From Polytrichum commune (Eukaryota; Streptophyta; Polytrichopsida; Polytrichales; Polytrichaceae), in the NCBI GenBank assembly GCA_950295325.1, contig OX485806.1:2974001-3038000 (forward strand): DNA of 64,000 bases, written 5' to 3'. Below, in pieces: positions 1 to 11,600 of this stretch. The translations under genes and the position numbers were made by a program. A model generated the notes under the pieces. The model saw only the letters and a program-made list of their open reading frames with translations. It was not told where the DNA came from and did not search any database. Positions within the stretch are counted from its first letter, which is position 1, and every line of letters begins with the position of its first letter.

Positions 1-443
1 CCACCATGTAGCCATCTTATTGCAGCAGCGAATCCCCGGTGTGCTGTGGGCTTTGTGTGGGTCTTCACAGCGTGCATGTAGACATCCCCCACCGATTTGA
101 ATGGCTTGCAATCACAAAGGATACAAGGCACATTTTGGGATGGGTGTTGAAATTGCCTGCAGAGTTCGGGATGCACACTAAAATGTTTAATGATTTGTCG
201 CTCCACTTCAAGAACTGGGTCAGGTGACTCCCCACTGGAATCAGATTCGTAGTCTGAATCATGCTCGTGGTCATCATCCACATCCAGTTCTTCCATAAGG
301 TCTAAAATCCACTTACGGTGTGCACGGTTCGACATGGGTGGCTCTGGATCAGGCAATGTTCGTGTCTGAGCATCCTGGGTAACAGTAACCGTGAAACCCG
401 GGCGGGACGTTTGCCCTTCACCCACAATAGCAGCAACCTGCAC
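1..443 (-). CDS. Partial exon of a C2H2-like zinc-finger protein, running off the left edge
   Basis: Reading the minus strand, one frame is open from at least position 443 to the window edge. It passes through an in-frame Met at 335-333, followed by SNRAHRKWILDLMEEL. Next comes an acidic/serine stretch rich in Asp, Glu, His and Ser, then a finger with spacing C-x2-C-x13-H-x4-H (start PCILCDC, then MHAVKTH), then a basic HRGFAAAIRWLHG tail. The finger plus following helix loosely resembles the zf-XS type of plant RNA-silencing proteins, but I cannot assign the family. Two plausible acceptors (TTCAG before 443, GTGCAG before 437) both start the exon in phase 0. The upstream exon at 577-746 ends in phase 2, so the junction is unresolved and a small exon may be missing. 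The 3' end of the gene is outside the window. Confidence 0.5.
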   Translation of the reverse strand, partial: MQVAAIVGEGQTSRPGFTVTVTQDAQTRTLPDPEPPMSNRAHRKWILDLMEELDVDDDHEHDSDYESDSSGESPDPVLEVERQIIKHFSVHPELCRQFQHPSQNVPCILCDCKPFKSVGDVYMHAVKTHTKPTAHRGFAAAIRWLHG

Positions 444-576
444 CTGAACAGTGGTATTGCACAAACATTGGAGTGTGCGCCAATTAATGGCTTGCACAAT
501 TAACATAAATTGCACATTGAATAATCTGGAGCACGTTTATAAATTATTTTGCCCTATATCAATTATTAAAACATAC

Positions 577-746
577 CTTTGTGGGGTCGGGATGTTTGAC
601 TCTTTTCCTCGCGCAATGTTTTCGGCCAATTCCTCCAAGGCTTGCGTTGAAGGGTCAACTCTTTGCAGGGCCAACCATCGCGCCTTAGATTTCTCTCTTC
701 GTCTGATGGCGCCTAGACCTTGCGATTTCCGCTTGCCCCCCGCCAT
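577..746 (-). CDS. Putative first exon of the left-edge finger gene
   Basis: The minus-strand frame opens with ATG at 746-744 and encodes MAGGKRKSQGLGAIRRREKS and onward to NIPTPQ, a lysine/arginine-rich start followed by an amphipathic region (ALEELAENIARGKE). It ends at a good splice donor (AAAG|GTATGT, donor G at 576). Beyond this the frame runs on into AT-rich sequence, as expected for an intron. It lies just upstream, in transcription order, of the acidic finger exon at 1-443. I join the two only by position and style, because the splice phases do not match directly. No family recognised. Confidence 0.4.
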
Positions 747-1552
747 CGGGTGCACTGTTCACAAACCTTTGCCCAATCATGCACTAGCCGCTAGTGTCCA
801 ACAAGGCTTTCATTACCAATTAACATGGTTTAATATACGAACACACCATCCATGACGATAATAAACACACGAACAGAAGGTAGAACAAAACATTTACCTG
901 TAGCTTGGAGGTAGGTGTGTTTATCTAGTGTGAACAATCCTCATCATGGCCATGAATCTAACAGTGCAAATGTCCTCCCATGCAAAAACCAAACGTCCAT
1001 AATATCAAATCAACAATGAAGCAGGTGGTTGCCACTGGACTTGGATCACATTAAGTAGGAGACCTTGGTCGGCCAAAGGGCAGGACCAGCTCAAAGGGCA
1101 AAGGGCACGACCATTTGGTCCCCCGCAGCTTTTCAGAATTTGGTTAGCTCACATGCGTGAAAGTAATAATTCATACCTATCTTTAGCCCAAAAGGCTAAT
1201 ATGTATATATATTTTATATATCAACCACACAACCATATGTATGTGCAATAGCTTAAAGTGTTGGTTTAAGCACCCTCTACCTTAATATCTTTGAGGAGCA
1301 AGCTATTTCAGTTCATTGAGAACCAAACTTTGTATAACACCTCTAGGCATGACCCTTAATGATCAAACTTTAAGATTTGTTCTCACAACCCTACACACTA
1401 CCTTCGAGCATGCATCAACAACTCAACAAACATAGAATGTGTGCAAAACAATCCCAACCATCCAGTATTTACCCCCTAATTTAGGGACAACTCCAATATT
1501 CCATTATGTAGAGATCCATGTGAGCACGTTGAGTTCTTCTTGAGAATTAGTA
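747..1552. other. Gene-free stretch
   Basis: AT-rich sequence with no supported gene. It would hold the promoter of the left-edge minus-strand gene (upstream is toward higher coordinates). A 24-bp sequence at 1442-1465 (CAAAACAATCCCAACCATCC and on) recurs exactly at about 1937-1960. Confidence 0.5.
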
Positions 1553-1937
1553 GATGTATAGGTGAACCCTAAACCCTAAACCCTAAACCCCAATTGAGTG
1601 GACGTATAGCTTGTTGGGTATTACTGCTAATGGTTCAAGTCGGACCTTGTAGGAGTCACGCCATCCCTGACCATTTATATCATTTAAACGAAGAATTGGG
1701 GGATGACACGTGTGATAACTCATGTTCCAGATGCCCAATTGTTTTTTCGTGCATGTTATGCCTTCGGATTCTGCTCGGATAATTAATTATTTGCAGAGGA
1801 TCACCTCCCTGGGCCAGGCTTTTAAGGACAAGCCAAAAACAATGTTTGGCATAACTAACGTAGGACCTTATACCATCATTGCCAATACCCTATATAAACA
1901 AGGCAATGATGGTGTTCTTAGAAGATGTGTTGTATGC
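1553..1937 (+). repeat. Direct repeat copy A (possible LTR of a small retroelement)
   Basis: About 380 bp that matches 3170-3560 in the same orientation, with diverged blocks. Shared blocks include GGACGTATAGCTTGTTGGGT near the start and ACCTTATACCATCATTGCCA followed by a TATATAAACAAGGCAA TATA-like block near the end. The copy begins just after a run of telomere-type heptamers. Two direct copies with an internal TATA box about 1.6 kb apart would fit a short non-autonomous LTR element, but no primer-binding site or coding domain was found between them. Confidence 0.45.
1564..1590 (+). repeat. Short interstitial telomere-like repeat
   Basis: Three to four copies of the Arabidopsis-type telomere heptamer AAACCCT in tandem. 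The related copy B at about 3184-3200 holds only two. In plants such short runs often occur inside repeats and promoters, so this does not indicate a chromosome end. Confidence 0.7.
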
Positions 1938-1961
1938 AAAACAATCCCAACCATCCAGTAA

Positions 1962-2115
1962 ACGATATATAGATATAGATATAGATATAGATACACAATA
2001 AATCAATGAACTATATATAGATAAATCAATAAATAATATAAACTATATATAGATACAGATATAGATACAGAGGAAAAGATAAATCAATAAACTATATATA
2101 GATATAGATACACAC
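1962..2115. repeat. ATAGAT/TATAGA microsatellite-like DNA
   Basis: Irregular tandem GATATA/TAGATA units interspersed with AAATCAATAAACTATATATAG units repeated about three times. Low-complexity DNA with no coding signal. Confidence 0.7.
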
Positions 2116-3169
2116 TACACTACACCACGCCTATCAATATATAGTAGGATATCGTCATCAAGGGATAGGCATAGAAACAAGACATTTTTTTAACCCTAAC
2201 ATTGATTACATGTGTTATGAAAACATTTCAAATATGACATTATTTGGGTAATCTTTATTTATCTTTTACATATAAAGAGAGTGCACATCTTTCATATAAA
2301 GAGCTATGAGCCTCGTGGTGCATCAAATGTGGGGAATATACCACTCCACGATCACTCCTGAGCTCCCGCAAACAATTTGACATGGGAGCTTGTCAATTGA
2401 TTTAACAAAAGCTCACCATACTATGATCTTTATTTTAAAGATATAGTCCAATCTCTGTTCAACATATGTCCTTTTGGCATAATATAATCATCGTCCAATA
2501 TTATATTATTCAAATATCTATTGTCAACTCATGTATCATCATGAAAAGTAGGTATGTTGCTAGCGTATTGGGGGTCCGCCCATACAATTCAATTATGAAT
2601 CAACCAAACAGTTCAAATCTTGGAACTATGTCCAAATTTAATCCAAAAACCGTTCCTTGTCCCCAATCAATATATGCATGGCTATAACCCAATGAAAATG
2701 AAGGTGTATGTGTCCAACCATGAGGCCCAATTGCTTGCCTCTCATTTGAGAGTTCTAATGATAAAATGAGGTAGCGGGGGATGTCAATCCAACTACACTC
2801 TTTGGACTCCTCTATCAAGAGTTTTTGAAAATATTTGTATTTGTTTGGAGTTACAAGCTCTTATTTCATACCATCTATATTGCCTAAACTTGTTGTATAT
2901 ATATGTTTAAGCTCATATTTATTATGATGATTCCGTATTCCCTCAGTAATATGACAACTTTACGCCACTTCCCATATGAATGAGAAGACGACACCTAGAT
3001 AACATGACCTTTGTGTGTTTCTCACACGTGTCATACTGAAGAGGGTGAACAATAATGACATTCATGTTCTGTTTGGATTGCATTGCATGTTAATCTCTTT
3101 AATTCTTGGAGGACATAACTCTCGTCCGTCACTTAAGGTCATCCCCCCACCAATCATATGCCCAACTAC
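2116..3169. repeat. Gene-free stretch with a dispersed repeat at its right end
   Basis: No supported gene. About 2870-3060 matches about 37900-38065 in the same orientation: shared blocks are AAGCTCATATT, GTATTCCCTC, TTTACGCCA, GAAGACGACACC and CGTGTCATACT followed by AAGAGGG. It is therefore part of a dispersed repeat of unknown class. Confidence 0.5.
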
Positions 3170-3560
3170 CATCAATGTATATCTAAACCCTAAACCCCAA
3201 TTGGGTGGACGTATAGCTTGTTGGGTATTACTCCTGGAGGAGTTCGATTTTAGGCTCATGGGTCAAACCTAGAGAGAGTCATACCAATGCTGACCAATTA
3301 TTTCGTTTGGACGAGGCGTTAGGGGATGAACCTGTTGATGACTCATTTCCAAACACCTGACATGTTTGGAAATCAATGTTATACCTTCGGATTATGCTGA
3401 GATAATTGATTAATTACAGAGTACCACCTTTCCAGAGGATCACAAATTACAATGACAAGCAAAAATAATGATTGGAATATAAGGTGGGACCTTATACCAT
3501 CATTGCCAATGCCTTATATAAACAAGGCAAGGATGGTGTTCTTGGACTATGTCTGACAAG
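3170..3560 (+). repeat. Direct repeat copy B (partner of 1553-1937)
   Basis: Shares the GGACGTATAGCTTGTTGGGT start and the ACCTTATACCATCATTGCCA / TATATAAACAAGGCAA end blocks with copy A, in the same orientation. Divergence between the copies is substantial, so the duplication is old if these are LTRs. Confidence 0.45.
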
Positions 3561-4965
3561 TTCAAACATTCCAGAATTCACGATATTGGTGCCAGAATTG
3601 TACTAGTTATGTTAAGCAATGTGACATGTGCCAACCAATTGACAATTGACAATTACTTGACCGTATTTGATTAAAGTATAATAAATTTAGAATGTCTCCC
3701 CTCCTATTCAATGCTCAAAGAATAAACTACTACAAGCAAATAAAAGCTATGACAATGGCCTGAACTAGAGGGAAAGAGTCCACAAGGTTGGGAGCTCTCT
3801 TTTCCAAGACTTGAGGCCATTGTCATGATGAATCAAATAATTTATTTGTTAATTGGCCCCAACTCATGCTGTAAACTTGAAGAGGCGAGTCCCAACCTCT
3901 CTACCAATGAGAGGAGTGGATTTCTTTCACCCCAACCCATTCTTGAGCCTTGACTCCAAGTCTAAACCGGCCCTAAATAAAAGTAGACAAGTCTAAGAAC
4001 TTGTCATTCATGCCCCCGGGTTTATTGGTTCTGTCTGTAGGACAGAGACTATGCATCAACTTCTTCGTTTCAAGAGCAAATTTCCTAACCACTTTGTGTT
4101 CACACTTGAACATTACTTGTTCTTGTTATATTTGGTCCACTTTATTTAATGTGGATGCTAACTATAGTTTATATATATATAAGTGCTCCCTAAAATGCAT
4201 TGAAAGAAATCTAGTTAACTATAGCTATTTCGGCAGTTCTTGATTATTTATGTTGAAAATTTTCGGGTGATGAATGAGTACCTTCAATCCTTGACCCGTA
4301 TTTGAGAAGAAGGTGCACAAAATCCAAGGAAGGTTTGGTATAGTTAATAACCATGGATTGGCATGAGCAAAGTAATCAGCTACAATTGTAGTCTTTCATA
4401 GCAAAGGACAGAGCCTAATGGTTCTACCGTTTTCTTGTTAAATATGCATGATGATTTGGTTTGGCTTTTGACCAATGCATTGTATATCAGTCATAAGACC
4501 ATCAACATCCCACCAATACAAATCAACAAACAAATTAAAGATATGCACACAACATTTACATAATACATCGCGCATTTAACCCTAAATAGTGTATTTAGTA
4601 TCACCAATTCATATTTGTCTTCCTCAATACTAATTGCAAACCATTTGTGTAGTGCCGCCAACAGTAAATGGTAAATGTAACTACTTGGCATTCCTTGCAA
4701 GGAAAATTGGGCATTTTGGATTTACAATGTTGCAGTTACTGTCACTTACTAAGCAAATTTTCACCCAAATTTCAATCATTCATGCCAATATTTCATCACT
4801 TAAATGTTAGGATGGATATTCTACCAAACTTTGTTTCATAATTGAGATTTGGATGAACTAAAAGTAAATTGGGATAACAATACTTCTCAACAAATTATTA
4901 AGAAATGTCATTAGAAGAGTTACCACAATTACACAAAACACCATATGTGGTAATGTACAATATTA
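3561..4965. other. Gene-free stretch with one stem-loop
   Basis: No gene supported. Near 3748-3828 an inverted repeat (ATGACAATGGCCT / AGGCCATTGTCAT) forms a 13-bp stem around a loop of about 55 bases, which may be a MITE remnant. The rest is AT-rich with no recognisable feature. Confidence 0.4.
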
Positions 4966-5250
4966 ATGCCCCCTTCCCACTCGACTTTAGCTAAGACTCA
5001 AAAGTTGGTTCTAACAACCCGGCCTTCACAACATGGTGAACATTACATAGTGCCGATCTTAGTGGGCAAATGACTTGGCATGACTTAAAAGTGGAGGTTT
5101 CAAGCCTCAAGCACCGACCCTCCCATCGGTACCCACACATCTCAACCAATCCAACAATCTGTTTTTGGCAATGGATCCAAGCAAGGTGTGAAGGCCGGGT
5201 TGTTAGAACCCTCTTTTAGTCTTACCGTAAGTCGAGTGGTAAGGGGGCAT
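4966..5250. mobile_element. Stowaway-like MITE, 285 bp
   Basis: The left arm begins ATGCCCCCTTCCCACTCGAC and the right end is its inverse with few mismatches. Arms are about 64 bp long and run inward to GGCCTTCACA. The element is flanked on both sides by TA (4964-4965 and 5251-5252), the duplication used by Tc1/mariner-derived Stowaway MITEs. There is no coding capacity. The class call rests on size, long inverted arms and the TA dinucleotide. Confidence 0.75.
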
Positions 5251-5865
5251 TAGAAGCTTTTGACAAGGAGGACAATAGGTATAGTTTCCATAAGCACTTC
5301 ATTAGTATTGTGGAGTAAGGTGTCAAGGCGGTAAAGGTTATTACCTTTACCTTGGAGTTAGGGAAGTACGCTCATTATATCGATGTGGCATATGACAAGT
5401 GGCATAATGTTGTCATATTATTCGAAGGTCACTCCAAAGTATGCTTGAATGTGAGATCAAGGATTGTAATCCTCGTTAAACAATTGTTAGGATGCCCTCC
5501 TTAGCCTTAGCGTACATAGGATGCCATCATTAGGCATCGTGTAGATAGGATGCCATCATTAGCCATCGAAGTCCACATATGATCCATTTTTTTTATTGCT
5601 TTGAAATAGGGCGGCAACGATGACCACCTCCCCACAAGTGCACAATGTCCTTCGCCCCACCTTGTACAACTTACAGGGACTGCTTGTGACATCCGCATCC
5701 ACGTAAATGTGTGCGCATGGGGCATATGTAATGAATCGTCTCATAATCTGCAATTGATTACGTGGCACTGAGGTCTCAAAATCGATTGACTTTCATGAAC
5801 AACACTTGTTTACAGGATAACGGACTTACGTCATTCAATTTGGAAAAACAATTCTTCGGACCGGG
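5251..5865. other. Gene-free stretch upstream of the F-box-like ORF
   Basis: No gene supported. A short imperfect tandem unit around TAGGATGCCATCATTAG occurs at about 5516-5566. Confidence 0.4.
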
Positions 5866-6165
5866 ATGGATGACGAATGTGGAGGTCGCGATAGGCAATG
5901 CTTATTGGCCCCTTTCCCAGACGATTTGGTGAAGTCTCACATCTTGCCCCACATTCTCATGACACGCCCCCTCCTCGAACGTATGCGATTGTTGGCAACA
6001 CTGCGGTGTGTTGCTTTGGCTTGGAAGAAGACGATTGATGACACTGAGGAGTTGTATTATGCTGCCATTGAATTAGAGCAGGAGGAAGAGGAATTTCGGA
6101 TGTTTCTGTGGCTTAACTTCGTTGAGGAGCTCCCATCTAGCGACGATGGCATCGCGTCTGATTAG
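5866..6165 (+). CDS. Small F-box-like protein
   Basis: A single-exon ORF of 99 residues starting at the first ATG of the frame. Residues about 15-58 read like an F-box: FPDDLVKSHILPHIL, then LLATLRCVALAWKKTIDD, matching the usual LP-D-h--IL ... h--LR-V-K-W--hI pattern. F-box proteins bind SKP1 and present substrates to SCF ubiquitin ligases. The remainder is a short acidic region (EQEEEEF) and an acidic tail, with no Kelch or LRR substrate domain visible, so it may be a minimal protein or a fragment. It lies 1.4 kb left of the inverted-repeat-bounded HECT gene. No TATA box or poly(A) signal was identified with confidence. Confidence 0.5.
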   Translation: MDDECGGRDRQCLLAPFPDDLVKSHILPHILMTRPLLERMRLLATLRCVALAWKKTIDDTEELYYAAIELEQEEEEFRMFLWLNFVEELPSSDDGIASD

Positions 6166-7302
6166 TTCATTTTTAGCACATGTCATGGCTTACAATGCTA
6201 CCGTCAGGTACATAGCCTTTGCTCCATGCAGAATCTCATCTCTATCCTGTTTAACAAAACACAACTCTTTTTAACTGATCACTCAGATCATGTGTTAGTT
6301 CCTCGTCGATGTCATGAGAAATTTGGGGAAAAATTCTCTGTCAGGCAGTGGACTGTGCAGGTCCGTGTTTCAAATCGTAGTGTGAGAAAGTATGCGATGT
6401 AAAAAGGAGGGTCCGAGGCCAAGTCATGACCTCTATGGAATAGGATGGGGGACTTGTGGGTTGAAGAAATTCAAAACTGGAAGCTCTATTGTGTCCACTC
6501 TCACGCAGAATCTAAATTTTCCAGTTGGGATTATCATCAAGTTTATACACTGAAACCAGTTAGTAGATGAAGCGAGGGCATTCTCTAACGGTGGTAATCA
6601 ATTCACATGTGGGCAGGAACCGATGGTAAAGGAAGTATTGGAGACGCGATTTCAGTACAGCGCACAATGAGGACATGTGCAATTGAAACTGCGTTGTTGT
6701 AACTGTCGAAAGCAGGTAAATTGACACCTGACATATTAATCACTGATAATACATAGCAATAAATGACATCTCTCAAGTGTGCTGAAGTAGTTGCTAAGGA
6801 TCCTTGAACCTCCAAGGATGAAGCCCTTCTCATTCTCAGTCATAGGTACTATGTTGGAGTCAAATTTGAGCTACTTTAGCTGACATATTCGTATGACTCA
6901 GAGTGCGTGCGTTTTATTGGGACCCATGTTTGTGTGACTTTGTCGTTGCTATAGCTGATGAAGTTCTGAACACAACCAACTATGGTACAAGCTTGGACAC
7001 AACCAGATGTATTATGAACACATTTCTCGCTGTCCACTATTTTTTCAAACACCGGGGCCAAGGATGATGCGTTGGAAAAAAAATTAGTTGTGGGGTTTGA
7101 CACTAGAAGATAAGATTATGGGGTCTCCTTACCCGGTTGGCAGACAATCTCGGCATTGCACATAAGTCATCCTTAAGAGCTTCAACACAATTTTGACAAC
7201 AGGATACCGTAGTGAGCAATGAAGGAAAAGAGAGTGGAGGAATTTTAAGGGACATCGCTAAGAAGATAACCAAGGTGGACGTGTGTGAGTGAGCCGTGTC
7301 CT
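6166..7302. other. Gene-free stretch between F-box-like ORF and HECT element
   Basis: No supported gene on either strand; only short ORFs in mixed frames. It is the left flank of the inverted-repeat-bounded element. Confidence 0.4.
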
Positions 7303-7306
7303 TTAT

Positions 7307-7339
7307 CCCATATCGTTCGGGTGAGGGCCGATGGGCAAG
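7307..7339 (+). repeat. Left terminal inverted repeat of the HECT element
   Basis: 33 bp, 30 matching the inverse of 15362-15394. The mismatches are C/T at position 12 and a TG/GA pair at positions 26-27. Outside this block the flanks show at most weak similarity, which places the boundary here. Confidence 0.7.
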
Positions 7340-7394
7340 TTTATAAGGCAAGACTCACCCCAGCTTACAAGAAAGCATGGATTATTACTGGATA

Positions 7395-7925
7395 CTAAGA
7401 CCATAGCCCTGCGACACGGGACCAGATAAAGGGACTGTTGCCGATATTTATAGACTATGGCCGTGGATGCTGGACATTGGTCTCTTCTATTTAGACTATG
7501 GTCTGGGGAGCTTTGTTACACACGGGACTGTTACCGATCTTTATAGACTATGGTCGGGCATGTTGGACACTGGTGTCATTCACCGAGACTATTGTTTGGG
7601 GAGCTTCGTGATGTACGGGACTATTACCAATATTTATAGACTATGGTCGGCCACGTTGGACAATGGTCTCTTCCACTTAGACTATGGTCTGGGGAGCTTA
7701 CTGACACATGGGACTGTTACCTATACTTAAAGACTTTGTTCGGACATACTGGACAATGATCTCGCCGATTTAGACTATGGTCTGGGGAATTTCGTGACCA
7801 ATGCTTACTAGACCTCTTTGTCACTTATTCGACTTTTGTGAATTGCGGCAACTCTCTTACCAATACGTATAGACTATGGTCGGACCATCTGGACAATGGT
7901 CTCTTCGAATTAGACTACGTGACAG
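7395..7925 (+). repeat. Left subterminal array of AGACTATGGTC motifs
   Basis: The core GACTATGG(T/C)C or a close variant occurs about ten times, at about 7455, 7494, 7549, 7588, 7638, 7679, 7730, 7771, 7870 and 7908. It sits in degenerate units of about 90 bp that also carry GGGGAGCTT, GGGACTGTTACC and TGGACAATGGTCTC. The same core appears in inverse orientation at the other end of the element. Confidence 0.75.
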
Positions 7926-8624
7926 ATACTCAGATACCTGACTACTGGATACTGGTTATTAGACTGCTTGTTAATTGCGGCAACTCTCTTAATTTTGCTA
8001 TATAGAGAAATTACATATATGGACTTACTTAGTTGACAAAATTGATATCAATTGGGTCAGAGAGGTAAAGGTTTTATAGTCAGTAAATTAAAGACTCGTT
8101 TTCGGACTACGAGAGTCGTTGTGTGCCCAGTTGAAATGACTATTTTGTCTTCACCTATCCTATAAAGTATGGAAAGTCTCAATCACATCAACCTTATTTT
8201 TGAATTTTTTGAAAAAAGAGTCATACCAGAGTGGTTGAGCAATATGACTTGAAGGGGCTAAAAATAGGTGCCAAAAATACTTGCGTCAAGTTTATACAAT
8301 CACTATGACAATTTAGCTCTAATCCACCTGTAGTGGTCGTCTAACAACTTGTTTTCATGGTGTAGGTCAATGCACGAATTTGGCCAACATGACAACGAAA
8401 TGAGAGCACCGGAATTTGAAGTTTCACTTCAACGAACATTTGTATATTTGGATGCTCGGGGGTGGTAGTTGGCCGTCGACAACGGATATCTAGACAGTAC
8501 ATTCGCACATTTCCACATAGTTTGTAAGCTTCGGCGTACCCAAATATGTTGGAAGAATTGTTGAATAGGCACTCAAATATAGGTGATTGTTCAACGGTAG
8601 TGTGCAAGAACGTAATAATATTCA

Positions 8625-11600
8625 ATGCCCACTATACTAGACGCGCTAAGATGCTCCTTGTCATGCCTGTCATTGCAGTGTCTTGGCAGGTGGATGGGAC
8701 CCGGGACGTCACCACGTGCAGGGGGCCGGCGAGCACAACAGGGGGCACCCCCCTCAATGTCACGGGGCACCAGTGCGGGGCCTTCTGTGCCAAGGCTAAC
8801 GAACAACCCGCAGCCGCCGCCAATTGGCAGGGATGCCAGACGGCTGGACGGAGCAGCCACTCTCGTACCGACTGTGGGGAACATTCACGCATATCCGTCG
8901 AACACACCGGTGGTGGATTGCGCAGAATTGGTGAATGATGCCGCATTCCTAGACCAGTATGGAGCAAGGACACCGCCGTTACGGAACATTCTTCGGACGC
9001 CGCCAAGGCCAAAGCAATATACAGTCAGGAAGGTGTTCGGGTTGCCACATCGTATGGAGGCTGTGTGCGTGGAGGGTGCTACACAAATAGTGGTGAGGTC
9101 ATTGACAGAGGACCCTCTCCAAGTGAGAGTTGACCCCGCCACACCCTGGGCACCATTTTTGCTTCGCCCCGGACCCTTTCCAAAAGGCACAGCACAAAAG
9201 GCTGTGGCAGAGGCCGCCGCAACAAAGTACAATGATCCCAGGCTTGCTCACATTGGGGGATTCTTCTACCATGTTGTCCCAAAGCGCAAATCGGTATAGT
9301 ACCCCAACAATTCATGTTCGCCTAGTCACAATCTATTATGCTGAACAATATGCCAAATGTTTGTGCTCTCACTTAATGCATCATTATTGCATCGCAAATA
9401 GTTTGAGCTCCAAGCTGCATGGCTGGGCAAATACATCGACTACTTTGCAAATGACATTGAGATCTTTCAAAATATACTTGAAATACTCGATAGGCTTCAA
9501 TCTTGTGTGTGTGCCCTCCATGCAGGCGGGATCAATCGGCTGCGTTGATTTTGCGAAACCGTTTGTCATGGCAGCTGGTTCGACATTCAAGGACGTTGGT
9601 GGACGAGCAAACGTTGTGGCCGTGGTTTATGTGCCCGATCCAATAGGGCAACTCATGCCGTCTCAGGTGGCCCAGTATGCCCTACACATAGGGCGCATCA
9701 GCTCCTTGAAGTTGCCGCTACGACCAGGCGCTCCCACTAGCCCCAACATGTATGGGGAGGTTGGGACATCATCCACCCCCCACCCACTGTTGATCGACGG
9801 TACTGGCAATCCACAAGAATCCGACGACGAAGACACCATGACCATCACACCCCCAGCGGTACCAATACAGTCCGCCTACGATCCCACATTCACACACCCC
9901 TTCCATGCTGAGGGCGGTGGCAGCAATCGTGCAAGTAGGAGACGTAGGGCGACGCTGAGTGGAGTCTCGTTATCCGCACACAGGGACGCAACTTCGTCCA
10001 CGACTCAATCGCAGGTTGGCGATGTGTGGTGCTCTCAAGCCCGCAACGTGGAGGCCCATGACGTGGGGTGGGTCGCATCAGAACCAGTCCTAGCCCGGAC
10101 AGTGATGCCCGCCCAGAACGGCACGAAGCTTTGCGTCAATGAGGCAGGTGGTGGGTTCGAAGGCACTCAGCAATCCGGTATTGTGGGAACCCCTCAGTAT
10201 GGCCTGGACCATGGGCCCGGAGCTCGCGTGTGCACCCCACTTCAGTCGAGCCCTTGGAGTGATGCCTCATCCGACGACTCTGACTCTGTCCATGTATTGT
10301 CTGCAATATCCCCTCCCACAGGTGGCTCACGATCGGCCGCACACCGTGGAGCTCACTCTGCATGTGCCATGCCAGTCGTCGATGAGCAACTCCAACTTGA
10401 CAGCGATGCCAGCAGAGGGACTAGCTCCGATGCCAGCGACTACGAGCCGAGGGCCACACATATGCGACGACCTCTGCGCAGTGGCCCCGCAGCGGGTGCG
10501 GACAGAGCTGCCGATGCACTGCAAGAGGCGGAGGATGCTTTCATGGCTGCTGACTTGAAGTATAACACGGCATGCGAAGCACAAACTGCGGATGTCCTGG
10601 ATCTCAATGAGCCAGTGAAACATGTAAGCACAATAATAACCGCAAACCTCTGTGTATCCTCATATGTCCATGGTATACTTGGACACGAATTCTGCGCTTG
10701 GGAGTGTGACGGTGTGGCTGTGTGGCAGGGATCGGTTGCACAAGCGGTCGAGGACGAGGTGTTGGCAGTAGTGGCCTCCAGAACGCGATTTTGGAAAGCG
10801 TTCGAGGCTGAACTTGGGCTAAGCTGTGAGGACACCGTGGAGGGGCAGGCAATAGCAACACTTGCCCGGCGCCGCGGAAGTTGCAGAGGGCTGACACCAC
10901 ATATGATCACTAATGAGGTCGCCACTCTCCGCGAGCACCCATCAATGCATGCCTACAACACCAAGTTCATTGTGGCGGCATTCAATGCCATCGCACAACC
11001 AGATTGGTGGGTGTGGGACATCCTCGAAAAGTGCTTCCCTGAAGATGATGTCACAGTATGGTCGGCAGAGACAGTGTGCGAGAAACTGGGCAGCAGAGTG
11101 ACAACAACAGTTGGAGACAAGGCCTCAATGGAGGCTGTGGTGGCTCGGCTGCATACTTGGAGGCAAGCCCAATCGAACGGGGGGGCTCGGAACAAGGAGA
11201 TTGATTACTTGGTTGCATACAGGAACCGGAATGAAGCTTGGAATTATTACCGCCTGTGCGCAATCCGCAATCCTCTAGGTGACTATCGAGCAGCACTCCT
11301 GAAACTCCCAGTCGTACCCCTTCCAGTAAGTACAATACGCCTTAACCAGATAATGTCATGACAGCCCGCAATGATCTGGATGGACAAACTAGCTTGTAGG
11401 CATGACTCGTTGATTGTCGCCAAACTTGAGATGCACACTCACTATGATGTGACGTCAATACATTTCATTGTCTGATATTTGGGGCACATGGGCCAGGTCC
11501 GTGCAGGAGAGGAGTTGCGAGCATTAAGGGAATACTTCAACCATAGCCAAAAAAAAAGGAGGTGTCATGCTGCCATTCTATGTCGAGTACACAATCGGAG

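Noticed and set aside
1564-1590. Chromosome end or fusion site
   Set aside because: Only three to four heptamers within a dispersed repeat, and unrelated sequence continues on both sides.
9130-9525. Reading the 743-codon ORF from 9130 as the true start of the HECT gene
   Set aside because: Its first 130 codons overlap the out-of-frame exon 1 and the intron 9294-9525. Splicing 9293 to 9526 in phase 0 explains both frames better.
10624-10728. Treating this segment as certain intron
   Set aside because: Splice signals are good, but it is in frame and free of stops, so it is listed only as possible.
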